DNA of 64,000 nucleotides from Metridium senile (lineage: Eukaryota > Cnidaria > Anthozoa > Actiniaria > Metridiidae). Position numbers and translations under genes: made by a program. Below, piece after piece: positions 34,301-55,005 of the stretch (positions are counted from its first letter, which is position 1; each line of letters opens with the position of its first letter). The notes beneath the pieces were generated by a model. That model had not been told where the DNA came from. It did not search any database and saw only the letters and a list, made by a program, of their open reading frames with translations. Location of the stretch: contig OX459099.1 of assembly GCA_949775045.1 (NCBI GenBank), positions 4,881,067 to 4,945,066 of the forward strand, read 5' to 3'.

Positions 34301-36172
34301 ACATTTTTGCAAATATGTTAAAATGGGCCCACTGTTATTGGCTAAGCTGTTGTGGTGTCCCTACATCAACCAAGTTTTTGTTTTTCCTTTTTTTCTCTTT
34401 CTTTCATGTGATATTATTTTATTGATATTTGTGGTGAATCTTAATAAAAAAATATCAAAATTTAAGTGAGACATATATATGTATATAACAGGTTCCCATT
34501 TAAATCTGTACTTTCCCATTTAAATCTGTACTTATGCAAATTGTGTTGATGTGTGCTAAACACACAGATCAACCAATCGGAGTATATTATTTCTGAAGTG
34601 AACTTCTCTGATTGGTTGATCTGTGTGTTTAGCACACATCAACACAATTTGCATAAGTACATATTTAAATGGTAAAGGTCAGATTTAAATGGGAACCTGT
34701 TTAATATATATATATATTTATACCTTTAAGGTTTTTGCACATCTCGACACCCATGGCAGGTTCCATCGCTTTCGCTGACCCGGACCAGTTTCTAGCACAA
34801 AAATGTGTTTTCTTCTTTGCAGTATTGCACTTCCTACATTGCTTGCATTTTACTCTGTAATCGAGCACTTTCTTACTTCTGGAACCTATCATTGTAGAGT
34901 GTCCTAATTTTAAATGCAAAAATACCTCATAAGTTGACATCATGTATGTTAATAATAATAATTTAATGTATTTATATGTACAATTTAATTTAAGGTGATA
35001 AAGAGAAAACAAAATCAGTAAGCAAATTGCAATTAGGAGATTGAATTATTAGGTTATATTTTTCATAATTCCAATTATTTCTGTTTTCATTATACCTGAT
35101 AAACTATTGTATGCTCTCCCAGATCCACGTTTCTGCCAGCCAGCATCAAAGCTTGCATCAATCTTGCAGTTTTTTGGTGAATTGTCACAGCTTAAAATAT
35201 AGTGGGAAAATAACCTTAATTTATAACAACATAAAAATATTAAACAACACATCTTGGGAATATTAACCAAATTTAATCAACTTAGTTTATTGAACAAACT
35301 ACACAAAAGTCATTTTCTTTTTTAAAAGAATAGGCAAAATGTGAATATGTAACATAATAAATTTCTTACTCAGTTCTGGTCTCCAACACTTTTTCTACTT
35401 CTTCTTTTATGGCTTCATTGCAAGCATTTGTAGCTACTGCTCTTATCCCCTTACTTGCTTCCACTTCTCTACTTCTAAATGTGTTCTTATTCATCCATGG
35501 TATGTTCAGTGTTGTTAAAAATGAATTGACTCCTGTTGCTCCAAGGCCAGTGTTCATAGCAGCTTTTAGATGAAAATAAAAACAAGCACAATATTTTAGA
35601 CGAAAAACTAGTAGGTCCGGTCATCCGCCGTCCTTAGACCACACAAAGCGACAACAAGAGATACACAAGGAGCATAACAAGGTCAACAAACGATCAAATT
35701 ATGTTTTTAAAACAAAAACAATCGGCAAATTACAGTTATCAGATGACTAACCTGTGGCTGCTTTTGTATTTATGTCCCATATAGGCGATCCAACTTGTTT
35801 TTTATTTGGGTCTCGATGTGTTTTGCCGGTTCGTACCGAGTTCATTTCGCCGCAGACACACTGAATGTGGAAAATACTGCCTAGTCCTTGTTTTGTCTCA
35901 GATATGAGGTTGTGAAGTAAAAGAACTTCCTGGCAGTCGCTACAACCTTTAGACAGTTGATCAACTAGGTGGCCTATTTCAACGATGCGTCTTCCCTCAC
36001 GCCACACGGGACCGCCGGTATTTTCAGTCGTAAAAGTCGTAAAATCATCATTGTTTACAAGTTTTTGGCGCTTCATAGGCACTCTACTTTTAGCGAACTG
36101 TCCATTATTTAGCCTTCTTTTTCTCCCACGGTCTTTCCCACTGTCTTTCCCGATGATATTGATAACTTTCAT
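31341..36172 (-). CDS. Transposase fused to a DEDDh exonuclease, 893 aa, 8 exons
   Basis: Exons on the minus strand, 5' to 3': 35752-36172, 35370-35562, 35096-35190, 34724-34903, 33807-34249, 33132-33323, 32578-32914, 31341-32161. All phases join, with no stop. Residues ~1-65 are basic. A Cys-rich segment (CSDCQ, CVCGE) follows at ~80-110. The middle (~200-550) is the animal Mutator-like transposase type: DASFDAGWQKRGSGRAYNSL, WSGSAKAMEPAMGVEM, NIIMDGDTTTIS, WSDVGHAKKSL, HAFGDHSSCGSWC, KLAPLGSTQANEAMNHS. The C-terminal ~280 residues are a DnaQ-like exonuclease: FDLETS (Exo I, D and E), AHNNKVFDSRIL (Exo II, D) and HNGLEDVKAL (Exo III, H and D), so all catalytic positions are present. It probably cuts, trims or resects DNA at transposition; that role is inferred. 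Confidence 0.82.
32222..32465. repeat. MITE family B, copy 4, in transposase intron 7
   Basis: GTTTCAAGCTTTAGCCCTTT / AAAAGCTTGAAACGTCAGTA arms with the right flank GACGCAGCCTATACTAGTTT. It lies between exonuclease-coding exons. Confidence 0.75.
34488..34700. repeat. MITE family A, copy 3, in transposase intron 4
   Basis: The best-preserved copy. The ends ACAGGTTCCCATTTAAATCT and TTAAATGGGAACCTGT enclose long inner arms GTGTGCTAAACACACAGATC. Confidence 0.88.
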
Positions 36173-36981
36173 GATAAAAAGTTCAGTAAATCACACCGGC
36201 ACAATTCAACCATGATCACGCATACTGTTTCAATGTTTGTTTTTATTTTGCAAATTGCTGGCGCGGGCTTGCTGTGCTTATTACATCACATGCGCAGAAC
36301 AAGGTGCGCGCTGACAACACTATGCACCAGCCTTAATAACTAGGCCTAAAAGTATAGCAATTGTAACTAATTGTCTCTTCGCCAGTTAACTCAGTGCGAA
36401 ACGTCAGTGCGCTGTTTCTTATGCAGTTTGTGCGTTACCCTCAGCTTTTACTCCAATTGTTTTCTAAGCAATCGACGCAGTCTATATAAGTGACTTTGAC
36501 TCAATCATATATTGTTCTAACATGTTCTTAGTTCTATAAACAGCCGAAAACCGCAAAATTATTTGCGGTAAAAGTATTTTCATCAGTGGCAAACCTCAAG
36601 ACTGCGAGGAATGCTGGGGTTTTCAATTCTATGCATACCACTTTTAAGAGTTTTCTTTCTCTAAGAAAAAATAGATTATACTGAAATTAAATGAAGAATG
36701 AATTCGATATCATAATGAGTTTTGGCACTTTTCGTGTCCCCCTGTACGCAAACTCAGTATGTAGCTCCTGTAATTTTTCTTTTCCTTTTGTTCGATATCT
36801 CGGAATTCATTAAGACTTAAATCTTAATTTAACTTATTTTGTTTTCACGACATATTTTGAAAAGCACGACTGGTATATTTCAAATGCTTGAACGAAACAG
36901 GACCGGAAGTAGAAATTTCAAGTACACGTATTCGTACCCATAAAGCGTTGCGACCGTGGTCTGTTTATGAAAATATCCAAA

Positions 36982-46632
<9,651 letters not shown>

Positions 46633-46748
46633 CATAAAATCTTAATATAATAGGATCTATATTTTGAAATAATTCTTGTATAAACCATTTTTTAAGTTTT
46701 CTTCATTAACAGTTTGTCATTAATTCTCTCAAGAGCAATGTTGTTTAC

Positions 46749-46938
46749 TGCGGTTTTTGACTTTCTGCAAACTCAGACCAAAAATGGCTAGTTGTAAAAT
46801 ATGTATTTCGCTGCCGTAAATCAAGGATTTAAAAGGTTACTACCAACTGATTAGTTTTTATTGACAGTAGCTAAAACCGTATTTCACAACTGGCTGTTGA
46901 AATGTCCGAGTTCTCAGAAAGTCGAAAAACCGCAGTAG
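46749..46938. repeat. MITE family D, copy 2
   Basis: ACTGCGGTTTTTGACTTTCT at the left; AGAAAGTCGAAAAACCGCAGT region at the right. Confidence 0.8.
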
Positions 46939-47592
46939 CGATAGCTGTTATGCAGACGACATATATTTTGCATGAAATGTATCAATAGTTATATAAAGGA
47001 ATATATAAATATATATTGAAGAAATGGAACATATTTGTATGTATGCATTTATAAAGCAGAGATTGTCAGAACACGAAAGAAGTTCTTTAAAGAAGTGTTC
47101 TAACAATCACCAAGTGCTTTCACGCATCACAACAAGCAAATTTTCTATTTCTTTTCAGAAATTAATGTTGACATATTCGATCAACATGCAAACACACATG
47201 CTGTGGGCTCTCAGAAACCACACACATGGACAATTCAGAATGCATAATTATTTTATAAAATATTGATATGTATAAAGTTGAGGAATGTTCACCAGTTTAA
47301 GGGAATTTTAACCAAATACTAACAGAAACCAATTCAGTGCATTACCAATAATATTGAGACATAAAAGTCTTTGTTGAATATAACTAATTTTTCAGTTGGT
47401 TATTACCAACTTTTGTATTATACATTGTAATATACTTCTTACATTTATATTCTTATTCAGATGTATTTGTTCAATATCATTCAAATTTATATCAGTTCAA
47501 ATTTATAATTTGATTTATAAAGTGATTTATATGTATATATATACCAATGAAACGAACTATGCTAAAATATCTATTTAGACATCAATAGATCT

Positions 47593-47717
47593 TTTCACAG
47601 TTCCGTTCAGTGACCACGAATAATAGTTCCAAGTGCATTAGCAAAACTATAATTTATCATGTGCAGCAACTGGAACCTCGACTTGGAACTGTCATTCGTG
47701 GTCACTGGAACTGTGAA
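47593..47717. repeat. MITE family C, copy 2
   Basis: TTCAGTGACCACGAATAATA / GTCATTCGTGGTCACTGGAA arms and TTCCAAGT / ACTTGGAA inside. Confidence 0.8.
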
Positions 47718-48303
47718 AAAAGGATTATTGACTTGTACAGCAGTTCTCAGTCACACACCATCATTGAACAAGACCTTTAAACACAGACGAAAAATAGAGT
47801 TTTGGTAGACGTCAATCAACTGTATTTTCAAGGCAACACAGGCAAAATGTTTGGCTACCGATAATCTAATTATGATAGAATTGAAGTTTGTCTTTTTGCC
47901 TAACTTTTTTTCCCTTTTATTCCCTGACCTCAATTTCAGAGAGTATGGTATCAATTTAATTTTTACAGACAGAAACTCTGTGTAGCGTATTTATCGCTGT
48001 CGGATCTGCAACATACATTTTAGTATTGTGGAAATACAGTTGATTAACGTCAAACAAAACTCCATTTTTCATTTGTGTTTGAAGGTCTAGTTGGTCGTGT
48101 GTAACTGGGAACTGAAGCAAATGATAAAAAGATAATCTATACACAAGTTTTTTGCAATAGAGAGCTCAAAATCTCACTTTCTTGATACTTGGTGTCAGAG
48201 TCCTGATGTTTGCTCATTTTAGGTGACTCAGTCACAAATTTTTGATACAGCTGTCAGGCTTTAACAATTCTTTGTCTGATTTTTGTAATCAGTCTTAGAT
48301 GAA

Positions 48304-48479
48304 GGAGGGTCGTCATCACGTTTCATGAAACAATACTGATGATATTCACGCATCACATACAAATTTAAGTCACATGCAACATAGTATTCACATATAACTA
48401 AATTGTTTGTTATTTTCCCGAATCACGCACTTATTTTAGCCTAAATCATGTGTCACACATAACCCCTTGGCCACCCTCT
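48304..48479. repeat. MITE family F, short copy
   Basis: The right end CCCCTTGGCCACCCTCT is clear and the left end is degraded. The interior (ATATTCACGCATCACATACA) matches 50297-50496. Confidence 0.7.
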
Positions 48480-49492
48480 TAGATGTACCATTTATCAAAC
48501 ATGATTTGATGTTAAATGTCAATGAAATCTGCATTGTGTTTAGCAATTACACCACAGTTCATTGTAAAAATACCATTGTTCATTGCTTTTATAAACACAA
48601 CTTTTTCATGAGATTATTGAAAACCACTCAACTACCAAAGTTCATAAATCCAACTCAAACACACAAATTTAATATATAGTATATTCAATATCAAAACAAT
48701 AAAAACATTTATTACAAATTGTTTCACAAAGTTTATTAGTGTTATTGTCTGATACAGGGTGTCAATAAATAATAACATAGATAAAAATAGGCAGTCTATG
48801 ACTGCATGTGTCTACTGTAAATAGTGACGACTAAAGTCTAGAAAACAAACATTTACAAAAACTGAACTGCAACTATATACCTTGAGCAAACCATAAACTC
48901 AAAGCCAACGACTCAGATTTGGAACATTAAACTGTTTAGAAGCAAATAGCATTAGTGTTGTCTGTCTTCCTGTGGGTTGCCTTAATTGTGTCAAGGCTTC
49001 CTGTGTTTCTATTGTTACACTCACTCATTCGCTCAACCCAATAGCATAGTGGCTACTAGCCATATATGGCAGTAGCCACAAAAATGATAATATTACATTG
49101 AAGAATAAATTATTGCTTATACATCAATCCCTTCTTAGCTTTATTTGTTTGTTACAATTATTATTAAGTAGTGTAAGTCCTGAACACAAGCGTTCATTAT
49201 CTAAATGTCTTAGAATATGATCACACCCACAAAGAATGTTGTCAAAATTAAATATCACATGACCAGAGCAAAACAGCATTTTATTATATGGCTTACTTAT
49301 ATAGTACTTATAATGCATTGTGAACTTCTATATTAATAGTATTTCACTGGTGAGGTGGCAAAACAATAAAAAAACAAAAGGCCTCTACAATGGAATACTA
49401 TATTTAGATACTATGGGATATAGAACACTAAAATGCAGTCATCTGATTGGGTGTGATCATTTTCTAAAATTGATTATTTTTGCGATTTGTTT

Positions 49493-51301
49493 TCATAACA
49501 CTTGATAAACATACATATTGCATGTCTGATTACAAGTGGGGGAAACATGGTAAGGTCTTTTAGCATTCAATAACTCCTTCCAAGTATTGTTATCACAAAA
49601 TGCTTTCATTTTATCGCCATGGTGATAAGCCTTATCCAACATGATATCTTCTCGTATTGAGAAACATACCAATCCACCTGGTTTAACAACTCTGATCATT
49701 TCTTCCATTGCATTGTTTTCACCTATGAAGTGACCTTTAGTGAAAACACCTATTGCAATAGAGGCAGCATAACTGTTGGATGGGATAGGCATTTCCTTTC
49801 CTGGCTCCATACAAAACTCAAAGATGTTTTGATAGATGTTTTTGCCTCTAGCGACTTCGTTGCTGACTTTGGAAGGGTCCAATGCATCCAAGTAAGTGTA
49901 ATTCATTTTGTTCAAATGTTCACCAACTAAGCCTGTTCCTGCTCCAACGTCAATTATTTTACTGTTCTTATCAAAGTTGTTCTTCTCAAGGAACTCGTTC
50001 AGAGTGCAAGCACCAACTTCTGGACCAACATATCCACGTTCAGCAATAACATCCTGCAGAGAAAAAAATGAAAATGTATCAGTTTAACAAGTTATAAATT
50101 CATAAGATGTAATAAAATTCATAAAATTCATAGACAGTTAAAAAAACAAGAAAATGTCAAAAAGCACGAGCTGAAAGCACAGTTTTTTAACCATTCATAG
50201 CGTGTGTTAGAATGTATCTATGTTATAAAACTCATTAATATTTCAATTGACATTTGGGATCAGAGTTAAAAATATATATGAAAACTAGTATGTGAAGAGG
50301 GTGGTCAAGGGGGGGAGGGGGGGTCATCATCACGTTTCACGAATCGATATTTATGATATTCACGCATCATGTACAAAGTTTAAGTCACGTTCAACATAGT
50401 ATTCATGTATAACAACTAAATTGTTTGTTATTTTCACAAATAACACACTTATTTTAGCCTAACTCACGCATCACACGTTACCCATTGGCCACCCTCTGTG
50501 AAGGGGAAAATGCGTATTTTTTATTTTCTCTTCCACCATCCATCGGTCCATATATACCTATATCAATTAACGTTGTCCATCTGGAATGGTCAGGAATTGT
50601 GGGAGTTCATTAAATTCCAAATGCACTATTATAATCACGCTCGAATATTAATGTTTACTTCTGAAATACTATTATCCATAATTCAGCACCATTCAAGTGT
50701 GATTAAAACAACACATTTGGAATTTATTGAGCTCCCACAATTCCAAACGGTCTCAGATCAACCATTAATTGAAATTCAACAACGTTAATTGAAATATGTG
50801 TATATAAAGCAGAGTGCATCCTCGTTTTACGACGTACACCTAGTTCTTTTAATCTAGTATAGCGAACTTTGAATCATTTCATATGGCTAAGCAAAGTTGA
50901 TTGATTGATGTTTAATCCTATAAGCACGCCCCGTTGCGTAACACAAGCGTTTGTGACCGTTTCATCGGAAACTCCAGGTCTAAATGGAACAAATTTGCAT
51001 CTTTTACATTTATTCGTAAAGTTCGCTAAGACTTAACATGTGCTAACTGAAAGTGCATTTGAAAGTAGAATAACTATGGATTATGCTATAATCACCTAGT
51101 AAATAAGTTAGCTAGGATTTTTTTTGCAAACGTTTTGAGAAAAACACCGGTATTCACACATATGATCACTGTTGTCGTCATTGCGCAAACCATGGCCTAA
51201 CCCACCTGGTCATAGGTCTTTGCCCATTTGTCATAGTAGCTTATTAGCTCACTGTCGTTTTGGAAATCATTGCATTTGATTTTAGGCTGATTTGCAGACA
51301 T
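49493..51301 (-). CDS. METTL27-like SAM-dependent methyltransferase, 2 exons, 218 aa
   Basis: Exons 51206-51301 (32 codons) and 49493-50053 (186 codons plus stop) join in phase 0. The N-terminus SYYDKWAKTYDQDVIAERGY carries the family's YDxWAxxYDQDV signature. Motif I is IIDVGAGTGLVGEHL (GxGxG, SAM-binding). Then LDALDPS (motif II) and RVVKPGGLVCFSIRED (motif III/post III) follow. The overall pattern matches METTL27 (WBSCR27), whose substrate is not firmly known. Length is a little shorter than the vertebrate protein (~245 aa). The single 1152-bp intron holds MITEs of families F and L. It is divergent from the first LRRC8-like gene, 1.26 kb away. Confidence 0.87.
50297..50496. repeat. MITE family F, copy in the METTL27-like intron
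   Basis: GAGGGTGGTCAAGGGGGGAG at the left and CCCATTGGCCACCCTC at the right. Confidence 0.75.
50551..50806. repeat. MITE family L, full foldback copy
   Basis: ATATCAATTAACGTTGTCCA / GGAATTGTGGGAG at the left pair with CTCCCACAATTCC / CAACGTTAATTGAAATATGT at the right. Confidence 0.8.
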
Positions 51302-52551
51302 TTTGAATCTCGTTCCTTATCTTGAAAGAGAACCATGTAGTAACTATGAGTGAGATTGGCCCGAGCAGACAGCAAGGAATGCTGGGAAGTAGTGTTATAT
51401 TTCTTATCACGCAACTCTGTCACACAACTGTACTTTTCTATTTTTGTTTATAGTTTGAGGATAAAATAACAAGGTAAATCACCCAGAACAAGAACTAAGG
51501 TTCATTGTTTTGTTATGAGTTAAAAAATTAAATTATTTTCATTATATATATTTTGCTTTATATTTATTTTTAAACCAAGACATATCTTGTCACGCTACAA
51601 TTAATTAGGCGCGCGCGCATGCATGAAAGCGCATACACAGCTGGAAAAAAAACTCCTTCATTTGTTCGGCTCATCAACCTTCACTTTCAATTCATTACCT
51701 TCAAGATTTTAGGAATAAAATTATCTATTAACAAGGTTGTAAAGCATCATCGAAGCTACAGATACATTGCTTTGGATTGAAGAGAAAACAAGGTTGTTTT
51801 TGAAGGTTTCACCGAAATATTTTGTCCTGACAGCTGGGCACACTTGTCATTTTGTCTGATCGTCAAATACCGAGTTTTTCCTGATTGGAATCGCCTAAAG
51901 GTAACTCGAATTGCTACCATTTTGCTTTAATAAGTACGACTATTAACATTTATTATATTTCATGGTGATTTTGATTACTAGCTATCGCCTATGGGTATTG
52001 AGAAGAACTGCCATGTTCAACAATAATCTCATAAAAACAACGCCTAAGATTTGTGCATAGTCTGTGCGAAGTATTTCTTATTTAAACGAGCTCGAAAACC
52101 ACTTAACATTATTTTATATTGCTTTTATCGCTATTTAGAAAAAAGGTGTTGTTAATCCCTATCTTTGTGATGTCATTATTGAGCATTTTACGTTTGAGGA
52201 CGGAAAACAATGTAGAGTGAAACAGCATTTTTGATGCATTCCATTATTTAAAAAAAATCATTGTTTTACAGCGAGATAATGAAAATGAATTTCCTGCACA
52301 TCCTGAAGGCCTGAAAAAGATTTCGTGCAGCACAAATGGAATAAAATTAAATCAAATCAAATTAATGCACTATTGTAAGGGAGGAAAAAAGGTTGCAAAG
52401 TATAGAAATAAATATCCTGCAGAGCATTGAGAAGGAAAAAATATACCCTGTCCTCCAAGACATTGGAAAAAAATTTCTTGCTGATCGGAAATCACTAACC
52501 CCCAATTGCTAATCAAATTGTTATTATTATTGATATATTTTTGCATTGCAG
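51302..52551. promoter_or_regulatory. Divergent region between the METTL27-like gene and LRRC8-like gene 1
   Basis: It should hold both promoters. A (CG)n-like GCGCGCGCGCATGCATG is at 51610. Possible 5' UTR donor AAAG|GTAACT at 51900. The acceptor TTGCAG|GAG at 52552 precedes the LRRC8-like start. No coding sequence. Confidence 0.4.
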
Positions 52552-52563
52552 GAGTGCTCCAAA

Positions 52564-53691
52564 ATGATTGTGATGGGTAATACTCCCGAGCCAGATGCGG
52601 CATTGAAGATTCTGACACCTTGGTGGGATATGCTGACCAGATATCTTACAAGGGGTATCATGACTATCGCATTGTCTACAACAGCATTGCAAGCAGCTAA
52701 AGATAACTTGGTTTGCGTCCCTGCCATTGCCTGTAAAGGTCCTAATGTCGTTCCAATGTCACATTTGACTCAAAGCTTGGAATCAACATGCCAATCAGCA
52801 ATGGATAAACTACAGAATGATACCACGACAGATGTGATAAAGACAATGGTTGATAGGAGACAATATGACTTCATAGACTGTTTGTGTTTCCAGAAAGAAT
52901 TAAAGTGGTATCCCTGCTACTTCCCTTTTATTCTTGTCGCCATGGCAGCATGCCTTTTAATGATTGATAACATCTGGGTGATGTTCCCAAAAATATCCTC
53001 ATCATTGAACCACTTTGTGTCACTCACCATGGAGTGTTACAGCTCAGAAGGGACTAAGTTGGACATATTCAGAGTATTAGCACAATCCAAAGACAGTCCA
53101 AATAAAGAAGATGAGGGGGTTGAGGGTGATGACGAAGATGCAAAAAGCTCACAAGCCATGAATGTAAGAACCCTCTATGATAAAGTTGAACAGTTCAGGG
53201 AACGCCATGGAGGGGAACACAGATTTTTGATCAATGTTTACAAAATCCAGGCTGGGCTTGAGATAGTAACCTCATTTGTTTGCCTTTTTCTTTCAGCTTA
53301 TTATTACAAGGAGCTAGACAATTCTATTAAATGCCACTTAAAGGAGGTTTTTGACATACCCTACCAGCATTTCGTGTGTTCTAGATTTATTGCACCATAC
53401 TATCGTGCTATCACTGTGATATTTTGTGCAGCCATGTTTATTTATCTAATTACTGCAATATATACTCTAGTTTGGACTTTCAGAAATAGCTACAGGAAGA
53501 ACATCTATGCTAATGTAGATGTTAATCATACTAAAAATATCAAGGGAGACCTTGCCTTTCTTTTCTCTCTTTTAGAGCAATACAACACTCTGTATTGTAA
53601 CAGGCTTGCTCAGTTTCTGGCTGGAGGTTTCATAAAAACAGTTGAAAGGAAAACCGTGAAAGGAAAAGCATTTTACGAAAAGCAAGTATGA
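52564..53691 (+). CDS. LRRC8/pannexin-type channel subunit without LRRs, copy 1, 375 aa
   Basis: The N-terminus MIVMGNTPEPDAALKILTPW and WWDMLTRYL match the LRRC8 start (FRVLKPWWDVFTDYL). Four membrane spans are seen: ~28-47, ~117-141 (YFPFILVAMAACLLMIDNIW), ~220-247, ~282-305 (VIFCAAMFIYLITAIYTLVW). Extracellular loop 1 has Cys51, 57, 76, 106 and 108; loop 2 has Cys257 and Cys272, 15 apart as in vertebrate LRRC8A (C295/C310). The cytosolic loop has LNHFVSLTMECYSS and an acidic stretch. After TM4, DLAFLFSLLEQYNTLY and CNRLAQFLAGG match the LRRC8 segment just before the LRRs, then the protein ends after 20 mostly basic residues. LRRC8 hexamers form volume-regulated anion channels; this one could be an anion/osmolyte channel. 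The CDS is one exon after a 5' UTR acceptor at 52552. ATG 52564 is chosen because copy 2 starts at the same place. Confidence 0.85.
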   Translation: MIVMGNTPEPDAALKILTPWWDMLTRYLTRGIMTIALSTTALQAAKDNLVCVPAIACKGPNVVPMSHLTQSLESTCQSAMDKLQNDTTTDVIKTMVDRRQYDFIDCLCFQKELKWYPCYFPFILVAMAACLLMIDNIWVMFPKISSSLNHFVSLTMECYSSEGTKLDIFRVLAQSKDSPNKEDEGVEGDDEDAKSSQAMNVRTLYDKVEQFRERHGGEHRFLINVYKIQAGLEIVTSFVCLFLSAYYYKELDNSIKCHLKEVFDIPYQHFVCSRFIAPYYRAITVIFCAAMFIYLITAIYTLVWTFRNSYRKNIYANVDVNHTKNIKGDLAFLFSLLEQYNTLYCNRLAQFLAGGFIKTVERKTVKGKAFYEKQV

Positions 53692-54796
53692 AGCATGAGG
53701 TCGATGGCAAAGGAAACAGCCTAAAAAGAAGTACTAATATTTAGAAAAGATGAATGTCAAGAACGTGTGTGATTGATGTTTAATTTCTATTCAGCAGTAA
53801 TGTAGTTTTGGATTTGAAGTTCAAGAGGTTAATTGAACTCAAATATGTATATTTGTCCAACTGTACTATTTTGTACAAACTAGAGTATATCACTGAAGCA
53901 GAACAGTGTAATTATTGCAGTTGAATATTGAATATTTAGTTAATCAACAGCAAAATAGTTAAAAACTAAACACTATTATACTCTAGATTTAAATAGTAAG
54001 TAATTGTTTAGTGCTCTCTATATCATATACCTAGTCGTTTTTTTACCTGTAATTATTTACTGTACATATAGAAATGTAGATCTTGTAGGGATCTTGTGAA
54101 AGTTTCAAAATTAAGCATTCTTTTGTAAGGGTGTCTAAAGGTTACAAAACTACACTTGGTATATTTAAGAGATAGATTAGTAAGTCTACATATAGAAATG
54201 TAGATCTTAATGGATCTTGTGAAGGTTTTTAATTTTCAAAATTAAGTCGTCTTTGGTAAAGGTGTTCATTTTTTCATAGAAAAAAAGTGCCTTGATTTAT
54301 TAAAAGCAGTATAAAATGATGATAAAAATGTTTTTCAGGTGTGGGTAGTCTTCAATATTACTTCCACTCAGTTTATTGAAATGACACCAACAGTTCTTGT
54401 CAGGACCTCACATAGACAACCACAACTTGAAAACAATGCATTCTGTGTCATGTAATGGAATGGAATGAATCTTTACTATAAAGATATATAAATTATCCAA
54501 TAGCAAAAACTTATGAATTTAGAATTATAAATTAACTTATAGATTTTTAGTCAATTATAGTTATATAGTTTATCTGTTTGTAAGTTGTGATTGTCTAAAT
54601 AAAACTATTAAAAAGCCAATGTTACAATGTGTAAATGAATGCGTTAACACCTGATATACTTTATCCGTGTATTTTCTTGTTTGCTTGCTTTTATTCACTG
54701 TCTGTCTGACAGATTGATTGGCTTTATTTGACTGAATGATTGATTGACAGACAAACCAATTGCAAGTTTCTGTAATAGATGATATAAATTGATTAC

Positions 54797-54965
54797 TGCT
54801 GTTTTTGACTTGCTGCAAACTCGGACATTCCTATGGTTAGTGGTGACATGTGTTTTTGGCTGCCGCTAATCAGAAACAAAAGGTGCCGAGTAATTAGCAG
54901 CAGACAAAAATGTATTTTACAACGCCATTAGAATGTTTGAGTTCACAAAAAGCCAAAAACCACAT
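54797..54965. repeat. MITE family D, copy 3
   Basis: TACTGCTGTTTTTGACTTGC at the left and AAAAAGCCAAAAACCACA at the right. This is the most degraded copy. Confidence 0.7.
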
Positions 54966-54983
54966 TTATATAGGGTCCTGAAA

Positions 54984-55005
54984 GGGGGGGGGGGGGGGGG
55001 GGGGG
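54984..55005 (+). repeat. 22-base poly-G tract
   Basis: An uninterrupted G run preceding a CCCA-rich stretch (AATCCCATTTCCCAG) that runs to about 55200. It is similar in style to the repeat at 4232-4588. Confidence 0.85.

Larger units (their letters stand above)
29598..36332 (-). mobile_element. Kolobok-like DNA transposon, 6735 bp, TTAA-flanked, with intact gene
   Basis: TTAA at 29594-29597 and 36333-36336 flanks inverted ends GGCTGGTGC / GCACCAGCC, extended by a matching TAGT...TTG. TTAA duplication together with a Mutator-like animal transposase fits the Kolobok superfamily (piggyBac also uses TTAA but has an unrelated transposase). The single 8-exon gene occupies 31341-36172. The 1.74 kb between the stop and the left end is non-coding. 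Nested inside are a family A MITE (34488), a family B MITE (32222) and a foldback (30775), all in introns or the 3' part. Confidence 0.78.
46633..49492. other. Intergenic between SIRT7 and METTL27
   Basis: Contains MITE family D copy 2 (46749-46938), family C copy 2 (47593-47717) and family F (48304-48479). I see no gene or structured RNA in the remainder. Confidence 0.55.
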
